This document shows, one piece after another, positions 26,001-34,192 of a stretch of 64,000 nucleotides of DNA. A program made the translations under genes and the position numbers. Within the stretch, counting starts at the first letter, position 1; the number at the start of each line of letters is the position of its first letter. The stretch covers positions 31,145 through 95,144 of the forward strand of contig JALHQW010000022.1 of assembly GCA_022841745.1 (NCBI GenBank). The letters are read 5' to 3'. The DNA is from Saprospiraceae bacterium. Its GTDB lineage: Bacteria > Bacteroidota > Bacteroidia > Chitinophagales > Saprospiraceae. The notes beneath the pieces are model-generated. The model saw only the letters and a program-made list of their open reading frames with translations, had not been told where the DNA came from and did no database searches.

Positions 26001-26695
26001 ACCACGTTGGCCAAAACTGTGGCTGCTGTATTGCCATAGTCTCCTGAATATTCCCTGGTAGTGGCCACTGCAAGGCGATAAGTATAGAGGTCAACCGGCG
26101 CAGCAGCACGGGAAGTACTTTCAATGAAATTTTCATTGAAGCCGTGAATCTCTTCCTCGTCATGCTTCACTTCGCAATGGAACTGGTTTGCCTCCGGTGT
26201 TGAAAAATCAACGTCTTTTAACCAAAAGCTGAGGTAAACCTGCTCCTCTGGCGAGTTGGGAACCACTAAAATGGTCGCAGTTCCCGTATGGATAATGGAA
26301 TTGAACCCCTGTGGCGAACAACTGAAACGGATGGTGGTGCCGGGGTTGACCTTGCTCTTGCCTGCATAGGTCTTTATCATCGGGAACTTGGCGGCCAGCC
26401 CTGGCTCCATGATGGGCGATTCCCAAACATTGAACGGATGCATGGTGCCATCTGGCATGGGTAGCACCAGTTCCAACGGCTCGTTTTGCGCAGCAGTCGT
26501 GAACTCCATAGGCGCATGGCGCAGGTAGTTTCGCATGGCATCAAGGTCGAGCGATTGCGCCCGCCAAGCTTGCGGCATGAAGCCCGGCCTATGGAAGTCC
26601 GAGCGGTTGGATTCGCTCCAAAAACCTGCCGACGACTGGCCGAACAGCGCCAAAACCGTAAACAGGGCGAAACAGGAAGTAATTAGTTTTTTCAT
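23063..26695 (-). CDS. Secreted reprolysin-like metalloprotease with T9SS sorting domain
   Basis: 1210 residues. Signal peptide MKKLITSCFALFTVLALFGQ; prodomain to about 200; catalytic reprolysin-type domain with zinc motif GHEIGHQFNATHTF (about 345-358) and a following Met-turn-like MCYNG. Then a Gly/Asn-rich beta domain, a fibronectin-III-like domain (about 770-860, ending YYWRIRATNLCG), a proprotein-convertase P-like domain (about 890-1000), a cadherin-like segment and a C-terminal type IX secretion sorting domain (IAIYPNPATDVVNV ... GLYFLQVKTTAGSFIRKIVIE). Export is by Sec, then across the outer membrane by T9SS, with attachment or release outside. It probably digests extracellular protein. 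Full length, single gene. Confidence 0.92.
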   Translation of the reverse strand: MKKLITSCFALFTVLALFGQSSAGFWSESNRSDFHRPGFMPQAWRAQSLDLDAMRNYLRHAPMEFTTAAQNEPLELVLPMPDGTMHPFNVWESPIMEPGLAAKFPMIKTYAGKSKVNPGTTIRFSCSPQGFNSIIHTGTATILVVPNSPEEQVYLSFWLKDVDFSTPEANQFHCEVKHDEEEIHGFNENFIESTSRAAAPVDLYTYRLAVATTREYSGDYGNTAATVLANVVTVINNVNSVFERDAAVRLLLIDNTEQVFFFSNPDPYTNGNTSEMISENPAVLNAAFTVDGYDIGHVFGTNGGGLANLAGVCNGTGGLSAFPKARAASCKFAVYDGPLFYIIAGHEIGHQFNATHTFNSCDNENETPETGYEPGSGSTIMCYNGNGVCGNNHVQAVSDPFFHINSMLRIQEFTRTGGGAACKQVVAEGNEMPVSEIPIEGGFSIPKSTPFKLTGVGSDVDDPFAQLTYTWEQYDLGPWSPLGSPIGTAPLFRWYPPTSNPTRIFPKIETIISNTNDIREVLPTTDRVLTFRFVTRDNHVSAGAFNYEEIVFNCRASAGPFLVNTPNGGETYEVGQMVEVKWGVANTNIAPVNCQKVNIRLSIDGGLTYPELLVANVPNDGSANVVMPNIPSTTARVMVEAADNVFFDISNQNFTILAPTEPGFLFTATPNEGAIVCDELDIIINTEGYLGFTGEITFSMGGPIPVSEVTFDPNPVMAGQSTTMHINSSNITTGLNEFLLVQGTAAGAATRFNIVTFDVIPTDLTGIEATSPADGAPGQGTLPTFGWTDHPNADSYEIQIATDPGFTQIIDQASGLTDNEYIPTVSLEDGKTYYWRIRATNLCGVANYADPFAFQTASQSCVNKASAGDQNNIIISGSGLPLITSKVNFPQGGVISDLNVIRIKGKHVAVRHLEARLKGPDNTKVVLMSEPSCNGENFNCGFDDQSPNTLTNCPVTNAEYKTIDPLANFNGKNAQGDWTLELEVVNSEGEGGQFDDWELQVCAALSSANPLIIKNDTLGVPPGATNLIYKNTLEVTDADNVSTDLEFTIVSNTQHGQVKLNGQAIGVGDHFTMFDIYASKMTYTNTNAAALYDYFTFTVSDGSGGFAGTPRFNIKMDPNAIIGNSGNEEPGTIAIYPNPATDVVNVVLGNGAGNALSAKLTDVQGRTVPTIIAGLGGSNLNLKVEQAAAGLYFLQVKTTAGSFIRKIVIE

Positions 26696-26759
26696 GCTGA
26701 AGAAATGGATATTAGATTTTTAGTGATAGGGCAAGGTTCGCAAAATGCCTTGTTTGGCG

Positions 26760-26767
26760 CAAAGCTA
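26760..26767 (-). promoter_or_regulatory. -7 box upstream of the metalloprotease gene
   Basis: TAGCTTTG on the minus strand (26767-26760) matches TAnnTTTG, 65 bases before the start codon. No clear -33 TTG at the right distance. Confidence 0.3.
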
Positions 26768-26919
26768 AACAACCGAGGGCTGTTTTTTTGGTTTAGGATG
26801 CCATCTGGTTGGTAATATGACAAATTCAACGAAAATGCAGGATATGACAAAGGTGCTACATGAAATCAAAGTGACGCTACAGAAAACAGCGGTATCATTG
26901 CCATTTCAACCTGACAGCC

Positions 26920-27999
26920 ATGCAGCCAACCACCAATTCCCGCAATTTCGGCCTTGACCTGTTCAGGGCGTTGGCTATCTTGCAGGTCGTGCTTGGCCAC
27001 AGCCAGTTTTGGCTCATCGGTACCCCGCTACAAGGGTTCCCATTTTTCCGTACCACCGATGGTGTGGACATGTTCTTCGTGCTTAGCGGTTTTTTGATTG
27101 GCGGCATCCTGCTCCAGGATTTGGAAAATACCCCTGTTTTTTCAACCCAAAGCTTGTTCAACTTCTGGAAAAGGCGCTGGTTCCGAACCCTCCCTAATTA
27201 TTATTTGATCCTGATAATCAATTACTTATTGGTCAAATCAGGAATTACCTACGGCGATTCGACCCAATTCAACTGGAAGTTCTTTCTTTTCCTTCAAAAC
27301 TTCTCTACGCCATTTCATGGCTTTTTTTGGGAGTCGTGGAGCCTCGCAGTGGAAGAGTGGTTCTACCTTTTCTTCCCGTTGGTAATGCTATTTGGCCTTC
27401 GTTGGCTTTCGCCAAAAACAGCCTATTTAGCGGCGGTGTTCGTCCTGCTATTATTGCCGCTTGCCTATCGCCTTTTGATTTATTCCCCGACCGTGAGCGA
27501 CCAAGATTTTGATTTTGCGCTCCGCAAAATAGTGCTCACCCGCCTTGACAGCATTGGTTATGGCCTATTAGCCGCCTATTTCTACCGATACCATAGGCCC
27601 TTGTGGGAAAAATGGAAATGGCCTTGTTTTATCTTGGGAGTAGTGGTCATGTCGGCACTCATCAACCTACACCCAAGCCTATCAAGCTATTATGCGCAGG
27701 TATTTTTTTTCATGCTGATTTCAATTGCCATCATGCTCTGGCTGCCGTTGGCAACGAGCCTGAAAGCCATGCCCGGCCTGCTAGGCAAAGCCATCGAGCA
27801 TGTGAGCAAAATCTCCTATTCCATGTACTTGCTCAACCTTGGCGTCATCATGGCCATCATGCAACGCCATTTCCCTCCAACCGACCAACTTGACAGGTAC
27901 GGTAAATTTGCCCTCTACTGGTGTTTGGTCATTGGGCTTTCCACCCTACTTTACCGCTATTTCGAAAGGCCGGTGATGAACCTGCGGGACAGGTTCTGA
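26920..27999 (+). CDS. Acyltransferase family 3 membrane protein (OafA/YrhL-like)
   Basis: 359 residues, about ten helices. The start NFGLDLFRALAILQVVLGHS has the Arg and His of the AT3 active site (R-x10-H); FFRTTDGVDMFFVLSGFLIGG and WSLAVEEWFYLFFP are the other family hallmarks. AT3 enzymes transfer acetyl or other acyl groups to surface sugars across the membrane. No SGNH extension. The gene is flanked by divergent and convergent neighbours, so it is transcribed alone and its target is unknown. Confidence 0.9.
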   Translation: MQPTTNSRNFGLDLFRALAILQVVLGHSQFWLIGTPLQGFPFFRTTDGVDMFFVLSGFLIGGILLQDLENTPVFSTQSLFNFWKRRWFRTLPNYYLILIINYLLVKSGITYGDSTQFNWKFFLFLQNFSTPFHGFFWESWSLAVEEWFYLFFPLVMLFGLRWLSPKTAYLAAVFVLLLLPLAYRLLIYSPTVSDQDFDFALRKIVLTRLDSIGYGLLAAYFYRYHRPLWEKWKWPCFILGVVVMSALINLHPSLSSYYAQVFFFMLISIAIMLWLPLATSLKAMPGLLGKAIEHVSKISYSMYLLNLGVIMAIMQRHFPPTDQLDRYGKFALYWCLVIGLSTLLYRYFERPVMNLRDRF

Positions 28000-28002
28000 A
28001 AC

Positions 28003-28626
28003 TCATTTGTGTTTTTTTTCGCCCACCCAATTCATTTCCCCAGCCAAAATTGGGATTTCCAAGGTGTTCTCCGAAGGCGGTATCGGACAGTTGTAGCCAT
28101 CCGAGTAATGACACCAAGGATTGTAACATTTGTTGAAGTCAATGACGGGATTTCCGGCTTCCAATTCTGAGGCTTTCAAGTCCATGTAGCGGCCGCCGCC
28201 GTAGGTCGTCTCGTCGTTGGTGGCATCCCGAAAAGGCAGGAACAGGTGATTGGCATACAACGGGTTATTGCCCATGCTAAGGTTTTTGTAAACCGACAAT
28301 TGCAGTTTTTGCCCCTCCAGTTCAAAACTGAGCACGCCATATTTCACGTACAGCCTGGTGATACCGCTGTAGGTTGGCAGGTCGAACGGCTTCTCATCGG
28401 GCGTCCTTTGGAAATTACACGACACCTTATACTGCTCATTGGACGGGAAAAAACGGAGCTTGCCCAGGTCGCTTGAGTCAAGTGGCGAGCGTGCGTTTTC
28501 AAGAAAGCCACGCTTATACTCTTCTCGGTGCTTCGCAATGGTGGCTGCAAAGTCCGTGTCTGCGCTTTGGCCGAAGGCCGATGAAAAGCTGAATGCCAAC
28601 CATAAAATGCAAGCGATTATTCTCAT
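28003..28626 (-). CDS. DUF1684-family exported protein
   Basis: 207 residues. Signal peptide MRIIACILWLAFSFSSAFGQ. Family signature elements: HREEYKRGFL, SPLDSSDLGKLRFFPSN, LFLPFRDATNDETTYGGGRYMDL, then NKCYNPWCHYSDGYNCPIPP near the end. DUF1684 proteins are common in Bacteroidota with no established reaction. The 3' end abuts that of the acyltransferase gene (3-base gap). Confidence 0.88.
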   Translation of the reverse strand: MRIIACILWLAFSFSSAFGQSADTDFAATIAKHREEYKRGFLENARSPLDSSDLGKLRFFPSNEQYKVSCNFQRTPDEKPFDLPTYSGITRLYVKYGVLSFELEGQKLQLSVYKNLSMGNNPLYANHLFLPFRDATNDETTYGGGRYMDLKASELEAGNPVIDFNKCYNPWCHYSDGYNCPIPPSENTLEIPILAGEMNWVGEKKHK

Positions 28627-28667
28627 TTCTTAATTTTTATTCAAAATAAAAACCAATGACTGCCAAA

Positions 28668-30143
28668 TTAAAACCCTTCATCATCGTCATCGTCTTCCCC
28701 GTTCAGCATATCGGCCAGCGAGTCGTTGAAGGTTAAGGTGGCCTCCACGAAGTTTTTGTTGATGACATTGCATTCGGAAAGTCCGTGCAGCACCAATTCC
28801 ATGAACGTATAAGCATTGGCTTTAGGTAGGTCAAAACCCTCCACAAACCGGCGCAGGCCTGCCACCCGGTCGAGTTCCTTTCGGAAATCCTGCTCATTGA
28901 TGTCATTGAGCAAGTTCACGGCATTACCGCCTGAAAACCAAGCCTTGATGATGCCATAAGGGTCACTCTCCCGCCCCTTCCGCAGCTTGTCAGGGTCTGG
29001 GAAATATTGCAGGAAAATATCTTTGATGGAGTCGCCAATCAGTTCGAGCGCCACGGAATAGGGGCCTTCCTGTTCGCCTTCGTAAACCAATTCCACCTTG
29101 CCCGTAATAGCCGGAATGACGCCCCAAAAATCGGTGAGGCGGACAGTTGCCGACTTCTCACCATTAATCAACATGCGCCGCTCGGCGGTGCTGACGAGGT
29201 TCTCGTAGCCACTGATGCTGATTCGTGCCGAGACGCCGCTTTTTTCGTCCACCAACTCGCTCTCACGGGCCGTGAAGCTGATTTGCTCCAGCAAAACCTG
29301 CAGGACGGGTGGCACATCCACCGTTTTCAATTGTTCAGGTGCCAACTTCGCCTCTTGCTGCGTGATGCGCTGCGCCACCTCCAAGGTGCGGGGGTAATGC
29401 GTCAGGATCTGGCTTTCGATACGGTCTTTCAGCGGGGTAATGATGCTTCCCCGGTTTGTATAATCCTCTGGGTTGGCGGTGAAAACAAACTGTATTTGGA
29501 GCGGCAGGCGCAGCTTGAAGCCCCTGATTTGCATATCGCCTTCTTGCAGGATATTGAACAAAGCAACTTGGATGCGGGCCTGCAAATCCGGCAACTCGTT
29601 AATAACGAAGATGCTGCGGTGCGACCTCGGTATCAGGCCATAGTGGATAACCCGCTCATCTGAATAGGGCAGCTTCAAAGTAGCCGCCTTGATAGGATCC
29701 ACATCGCCAACCAGGTCAGCGATGCTCACATCGGGGGTAGCCAGCTTTTCCACGTAGCGGTCGTTACGATGTACCCATTCGATGGGCGTATCATCGCCCT
29801 TCTCGGCAATCAAATCAAAGGCATACCGGGAAATGGGAGCCAGCGGGTCGTCGTTTAGTTCGCTGCCCGCTACGATGGGCATCCATTCGTCCAGCAACTG
29901 TACAAGCATCCGGGCAATACGGGTCTTCGCTTGCCCACGCAGGCCGAGCAGTACGATATTGTGGCGGCTCAGCACGGCCCGTTCTATGTCGGGCAGCACC
30001 GTGTCCTCGAAGCCAAAGATACCTTCGAACACCGTCTGCTTTTTCTTCAGTTTCTGTATGAGGTTTTGGCGAAGCTCGTCCTTCACGGAACGGGAGCGAT
30101 AGCCAGTGGCTTTGAGTTCGCCAAGCGTTGTTGCTTTTTTCAT
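28668..30143 (-). CDS. AAA+ ATPase of the magnesium-chelatase subunit I / MoxR-like type
   Basis: 491 residues from ATG at 30143 (MKKATTLGELK); an upstream in-frame start would add 44 residues read entirely from the intergenic repeat. AAA+ features: P-loop LLGLRGQAKTRIARML (about 65-80) with Ala in place of the usual Gly, Walker B-like SIFVINELPDL with NE instead of DE, sensor FVFTANPEDYTNRGSI, and an acidic tail (DDDDDE). In Mg-chelatase-like families this ATPase works with a VWA-domain protein; none is adjacent here. Chaperone or complex-assembly role is inferred. The atypical P-loop is probably a feature of this branch. Confidence 0.8.
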   Translation of the reverse strand: MKKATTLGELKATGYRSRSVKDELRQNLIQKLKKKQTVFEGIFGFEDTVLPDIERAVLSRHNIVLLGLRGQAKTRIARMLVQLLDEWMPIVAGSELNDDPLAPISRYAFDLIAEKGDDTPIEWVHRNDRYVEKLATPDVSIADLVGDVDPIKAATLKLPYSDERVIHYGLIPRSHRSIFVINELPDLQARIQVALFNILQEGDMQIRGFKLRLPLQIQFVFTANPEDYTNRGSIITPLKDRIESQILTHYPRTLEVAQRITQQEAKLAPEQLKTVDVPPVLQVLLEQISFTARESELVDEKSGVSARISISGYENLVSTAERRMLINGEKSATVRLTDFWGVIPAITGKVELVYEGEQEGPYSVALELIGDSIKDIFLQYFPDPDKLRKGRESDPYGIIKAWFSGGNAVNLLNDINEQDFRKELDRVAGLRRFVEGFDLPKANAYTFMELVLHGLSECNVINKNFVEATLTFNDSLADMLNGEDDDDDEGF

Positions 30144-30152
30144 GGATTGATT

Positions 30153-30303
30153 TAACACGGTCTGCCAGTCCTCCGTGCTTGATGTAACACGGACTGCCAG
30201 TCCGTGCCTGGGTGTAACACGGTCTGCCAGACCGTGCTTTCGTATTATTTTAGTTTGTCGGCCCTTTGGTAGCATGGAAGCACGGTCTGGCAGACCGTGT
30301 TAC
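30153..30303. repeat. Cluster of CACGGTCTGCCAGACCGTG repeats
   Basis: Three direct units (30153, 30184, 30214) and one inverted unit (30280-30303) of a 24-base motif; each unit is itself palindromic. Units at 30214-30237 and 30280-30303 pair perfectly over 24 bases. The cluster lies immediately before the AAA+ ATPase start and mimics coding sequence in that frame (HGLADRVTPRHGLAVRV). Confidence 0.92.
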
Positions 30304-30359
30304 GGCAAAGTTGCGGACTTTGGGGGAAACGTTTTGGATGGGAGAAGGTTTTATTTCGC

Positions 30360-31010
30360 TTACCTCGCCCCAAACAGCAATGTCCCGACCCTCACCATGG
30401 TGCTGCCTTCGGCAATGGCCAATAAATAATCCCCGCTCATGCCCATTGAAATTTCCTTGAAACTGGTTTGCTCCGCAAAATACTGGGCTTTCAGTTTTTC
30501 AAAAATGCTCCGCAAATGCCGAAACTCCCGCTGTACCTGCACTTGGTCATCGGTGAAAGTGGCCATGCCCATCACACCGGTGATTCGCACATTTTTAAAA
30601 GATTGAAATTCAGCGGATTGGAGCAGTACCATCGCCTCCGTTTCATCCAATCCAAACTTGGTTTCCTCCTCAGCGATGTGAAATTGCAGCAGGCAATCAA
30701 TTACCCGACCATGCTTGGCCGCTTGCTTGTCAATCTCGGCGAGCAATTTCAGACTGTCCACCGATTGGATGCAAGCCACAAACGGGGCGATGTATTTCAC
30801 CTTGTTCGTCTGTAAATGCCCGATGAGATGCCACTCGATGTCTTTGGGCAGGGCCTCGTACTTGGCCACGAGTTCCTGCACTTTGTTTTCTCCAAAAATA
30901 CGCTGGCCACGGTCGTAAAGCTCCCTTACCCGCTCCGGCGGATGGGTTTTGGATACTGCGATGAGCTTGGTTTGGGTGGGGGCGAGCTGGGCTTGGATTT
31001 TTTCGAGCAT
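30360..31010 (-). CDS. yggS: YggS-family PLP-binding protein (PLPBP)
   Basis: 216 residues from ATG at 31010 (MLEKIQAQLAPTQ). PLP-lysine motif KLIAVSKTHP (about 14-23), FGENKVQEL, WHLIGHLQTNKVK, SVDS, and the phosphate site SMGMSGDYLLAIAEGSTMVRVGTLLFG are all intact. The family keeps vitamin B6 and amino-acid pools balanced and has no catalytic partner domain. A family C repeat overlaps its upstream region. Confidence 0.95.
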   Translation of the reverse strand: MLEKIQAQLAPTQTKLIAVSKTHPPERVRELYDRGQRIFGENKVQELVAKYEALPKDIEWHLIGHLQTNKVKYIAPFVACIQSVDSLKLLAEIDKQAAKHGRVIDCLLQFHIAEEETKFGLDETEAMVLLQSAEFQSFKNVRITGVMGMATFTDDQVQVQREFRHLRSIFEKLKAQYFAEQTSFKEISMGMSGDYLLAIAEGSTMVRVGTLLFGAR

Positions 31011-31025
31011 ATTTCTCGTATTACA

Positions 31026-31127
31026 GGATGGTAACACGGATTGGGCGGATTAGGCGGATTTAAACGGATTTTTTTTACAGTAAATCCGTCTTTATCTGTC
31101 CCATCCGCCCAATCCGTGTGACCATCC
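31026..31127. repeat. Family C inverted repeat, copy 1
   Basis: 25-base arms (31026-31050 with 31103-31127, one mismatch), core ACACGGATTGGGCGGAT, plus an inner AAATCCG / CGGATTT pairing. A second copy is at 48126-48227 in the his operon. It fills the yggS / CoA-transferase gap. Confidence 0.9.
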
Positions 31128-31134
31128 TCCACAA

Positions 31135-32211
31135 CTATTTAATCTTAAACACCGCCGTCCGCACCCGTTTGCTCACTCCCCCACCCTCCGTTTTTTCCTC
31201 CAAGACCAAGTCCTGCGCAGCGGGCAAATCAAACACTTCCTGCAAATTCCGAATAGGGGCGACGGGCACTTGGGCGGCATGACAGCGTTCCAGAATCGTT
31301 TGCGAAGCAAAACAGCAAAAGGCGGCTTGCAGTTGCGAAGCAAGTTCATCCCGATTTTCGAGGCGGAGCGCATTGGTCGTAAAGCGCTCGTTATCAGCGA
31401 TTTGCGGAGCATCCAATAAATGGCACAGCGCTCGAAACTGCTGCTCCGTTCCCGCCGAGACGATTAGCATTTTCTTGTCTTGGGTCGAAAACACCTCGCC
31501 ATACGGCGCAATGTTCGGATGGCGGCTGCCAATGCGTTGCGGCAAATGGCCGAGGTTAAGCCAGTTGGTGGCTTGGTTGGCAAGTGAAGCCACGCCCGCA
31601 TCAAAGAGAGAAACCGTCACCTCACTGCCCTTGCCCGTCCGCTCCCGTTGGAGCAATGCAACCAGAATCCCCTCCTTCAATTGGTGCGCCGCCAACAAAT
31701 CCATCAATGCCACGGGCATTTTGACGGGTGGCCCACCCGACTCGCCGTTCATGTACATCCAGCCCGTTTCAGCCTGTATGGCCACGTCGAAGCCGGGGCG
31801 CAGGTCGTCTTCGCCATAGGCGCTGATGCTGGCGTAGATGAGCCGGGGGTTCCATTGCGCCAGCGAAGCACAATCGAGTCCAAGCTTGGCAGCACCGCCT
31901 TTCTTGAAATTGGAAATGACCACGTCGGCCTCCTTTAGCCGATTCATCAGCTGCTGACGGTCAGCGGCTTGCGTGAGGTCGAGGAAGACGTGTTGCTTGC
32001 CCCAGTTCACCGAATAGAAGTACGCCGATTCGGGGCTGGCGGGGTCTTCCGAGGGCATTTTCCAATGGCGGGTAGTGTCGCCGCCCTTGGTCTTGTTTTC
32101 CACTTTGATGACCTCGGCCCCCAACTCAGCGAAGAACATGCCGACGGCTGGGCCAGCGAGCACGCTGGCCAGTTCGACGATTTTTAAGCCTTGGAAGATT
32201 TGATACTGCAT
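31135..32211 (-). CDS. Class III CoA-transferase (CaiB/BaiF family)
   Basis: 358 residues from ATG at 32211. Opening LKIVELASVLAGPAVGMFFAELGAEVIKVE, then NWGKQHVFLDL, and the likely catalytic Asp in MPVALMDLLAAH (about 168) define the family. These enzymes move CoA between acids; some are racemases. It is somewhat short against the usual ~400. The acid is unknown. It is divergent from the SulP gene, across a region with a Crp-type site; TACTTTTG (32234-32227) could be its -7 box. Confidence 0.88.
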   Translation of the reverse strand: MQYQIFQGLKIVELASVLAGPAVGMFFAELGAEVIKVENKTKGGDTTRHWKMPSEDPASPESAYFYSVNWGKQHVFLDLTQAADRQQLMNRLKEADVVISNFKKGGAAKLGLDCASLAQWNPRLIYASISAYGEDDLRPGFDVAIQAETGWMYMNGESGGPPVKMPVALMDLLAAHQLKEGILVALLQRERTGKGSEVTVSLFDAGVASLANQATNWLNLGHLPQRIGSRHPNIAPYGEVFSTQDKKMLIVSAGTEQQFRALCHLLDAPQIADNERFTTNALRLENRDELASQLQAAFCCFASQTILERCHAAQVPVAPIRNLQEVFDLPAAQDLVLEEKTEGGGVSKRVRTAVFKIK

Positions 32212-32245
32212 TTTGAAAAATGTCCGCAAAAGTACTCACCTTGTA

Positions 32246-32294
32246 GCTGTGTAATTTGCATCACATGACTTAAATCATGGGGGGCGTAGTTTTG
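32246..32294 (+). promoter_or_regulatory. Crp-type site and -7 box of the first SulP gene
   Basis: TGTAA-TTTGCA-TCACA (32250-32265) has Crp half-sites with a 6-base spacer, inside AGCTGTGTAA-N6-TCACAT. TAGTTTTG at 32287-32294 is the -7 box, 33 bases from centre to centre, placing the site near -40. A second dyad CATGA-CTTAAA-TCATG (32264-32279) overlaps the spacer. The same extended motif recurs at 40822-40841. Confidence 0.6.
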
Positions 32295-32337
32295 CAGGGC
32301 AATTTGACATTGGCGTTGCCGCACAAAAAATATATAA

Positions 32338-34092
32338 ATGCTCAACATAAAATCCTTCATGCCAGCCCTCAGTTGGCTTCCGAATTATAAAAAAGAATGG
32401 CTTCCTGGCGACCTATCGGCGGGCCTGACGGTAGGTGTCATGCTCATTCCGCAGGGCATGGCCTACGCTATGTTGGCTGGCTTGCAACCGATACATGGCT
32501 TGTATGCGGTGACAGTTCCGCTCGTGTTATATGCGCTGTTTGGCACTTCGAGGCAATTGGCGGTGGGGCCGGTGGCAATGGTGTCGCTGCTGACGGCGGC
32601 GGGCATCGGCGCACTGAAGCCGGAGACCCCGGAAGCCTACCTTGCATTGGCGCTCACACTGGCCTTCATGGTCGGGGCGATACAGTTCTTGATGGGCATT
32701 TTCCGACTTGGATTCTTGGTCAATTTCTTGAGCCACCCGGTCATCAGCGGCTTCACCTCGGCTGCGGCCATCATCATTGGCCTGAGCCAATTAAAGCACC
32801 TGCTGGGCATCAAGATACCGAACAGCGAGCACGCCCATGAAATCGTGATTGCGGCAGCGCAGCACATTGGCGAGACAAACCTCGTGTCGCTCGGCATTGG
32901 CATTTTGGCCATTTTCGTCATCAAATTTTCGAAGAAAATCCACAAAGCGCTGCCCGGTGCGCTGATGGCCGTGGTGCTGGGCATACTGGCCGTCACGGCG
33001 TTCGGACTGGCGGGCGAGGGCGGCATCAAGACCGTGGGCGAGGTACCTTCTGGCCTACCGGGGCTGTCCATGCCGTCGTTTGACATGGGTGCTTGGCAGT
33101 CGCTGCTCTCGGTGGCACTGACCATCTCGTTGGTGGGTTTCATGGAAAGTTATGCGGTAGCAAAAGCGATACAAAGCAAGCACTACCTGTCCCGAGACAT
33201 CGGGAAGGACTACCAAGTGAGCGCCAACCAGGAACTCATTGGACTTGGCATCGCCAATTTCGGTGCCGCTTTTTTCCAAGGGATGCCCGTCACTGGCGGG
33301 TTCAGTCGCACGGCGGTGAACGACCAAGCTGGTGCAAAATCGGGCCTTGCAAGCCTTATCAGCGCTGCCCTCATCGTGCTCACGTTGCTGTTCCTTACGC
33401 CACTTTTCCACAACCTGCCAAATGCTGTGCTGGCAGCCGTCATACTTGTAGCAGTGGCGGGTTTGATTGACGTGAATGAGGCCAAGCACCTCTGGCAAAA
33501 CGACCGCTCCGATTTTTGGATGTTGGCTGCAACGTTCCTCATCACCTTGTCGCTTGGTATTGAAACGGGCATCGGGGCGGGCGTGATACTGTCCTTGGGC
33601 ATGGTGATTTACCGCTCCACGAGGCCGCACGTAGCGGTGCTTGGCCGGGTGCAAGGCTCCAATTTTTACCGCAATATCCAACGCTTCAACAACTTGGAGC
33701 AGCGCCCCGATGTGCTGGTTGTCCGCTTCGATGGGCCGCTCTATTTCTCCAATATCAATTATTTCAAGGATAAAATGGGTGAACTAATTGCCCAAAAAGG
33801 CGAAGCACTGCGACTCGTGGTACTCAACGCCGATAGCATCAGCCACTTGGACAGCAGCGCCGTACATGCCCTGCACGAATGGGTGGGCGAGCTTCGCAAT
33901 AAGGGCGTGAAAGTACATTTCACGAGTGTGATTGGCCCCGTGCGGGATACACTGAACCGTTGGGAAATGACCGATTTCATTGGAGCAGACGCCTTCTTCA
34001 TGAGCAACCAACAAGCCATTGATGCCTTCGACGAAAAGCCGAACAATGGCACGGTTGGGGATTTCAAGGAGTATATTTTGCAGGCGAATTGA
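32338..34092 (+). CDS. SulP-family anion transporter with STAS domain
   Basis: 584 residues. SulP core of about 12-14 helices starting DLSAGLTVGVMLIPQGMAYAMLAGLQP and QLAVGPVAMVSLL, and the later motif GGFSRTAVNDQAGAKS (about 320). A cytoplasmic STAS domain follows (about 440-560; VVLNADSISHLDSSAVHAL). SulP proteins carry sulfate, bicarbonate or other anions. Clustering with carbonic anhydrase and a second SulP hints at bicarbonate, but sulfate is not excluded. Followed 100 bases later by cydAB on the same strand. Confidence 0.93.
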   Translation: MLNIKSFMPALSWLPNYKKEWLPGDLSAGLTVGVMLIPQGMAYAMLAGLQPIHGLYAVTVPLVLYALFGTSRQLAVGPVAMVSLLTAAGIGALKPETPEAYLALALTLAFMVGAIQFLMGIFRLGFLVNFLSHPVISGFTSAAAIIIGLSQLKHLLGIKIPNSEHAHEIVIAAAQHIGETNLVSLGIGILAIFVIKFSKKIHKALPGALMAVVLGILAVTAFGLAGEGGIKTVGEVPSGLPGLSMPSFDMGAWQSLLSVALTISLVGFMESYAVAKAIQSKHYLSRDIGKDYQVSANQELIGLGIANFGAAFFQGMPVTGGFSRTAVNDQAGAKSGLASLISAALIVLTLLFLTPLFHNLPNAVLAAVILVAVAGLIDVNEAKHLWQNDRSDFWMLAATFLITLSLGIETGIGAGVILSLGMVIYRSTRPHVAVLGRVQGSNFYRNIQRFNNLEQRPDVLVVRFDGPLYFSNINYFKDKMGELIAQKGEALRLVVLNADSISHLDSSAVHALHEWVGELRNKGVKVHFTSVIGPVRDTLNRWEMTDFIGADAFFMSNQQAIDAFDEKPNNGTVGDFKEYILQAN

Positions 34093-34168
34093 TGATTTAG
34101 GGTCTCGGCCTACATTGGGGGCATGCCCAAACCTTGATGATGTAAGCTATATTCAAGAGCAAATAACA

Positions 34169-34176
34169 TAGATTTG
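34169..34176 (+). promoter_or_regulatory. -7 box upstream of cydA
   Basis: TAGATTTG, 16 bases before the cydA ATG, matches TAnnTTTG. A dyad CTTGA-N15-TCAAG lies at 34133-34157. A -33 TTG is not at the standard distance. Confidence 0.35.
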
Positions 34177-34192
34177 CCTAAACTTACTGGTT

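Noticed and set aside
29007..29663. 218-codon ORF opposite the AAA+ gene
   Set aside because: Antisense shadow.
30144..30275. 44-residue extension of the AAA+ ATPase
   Set aside because: Consists of repeat units, not a conserved protein segment.
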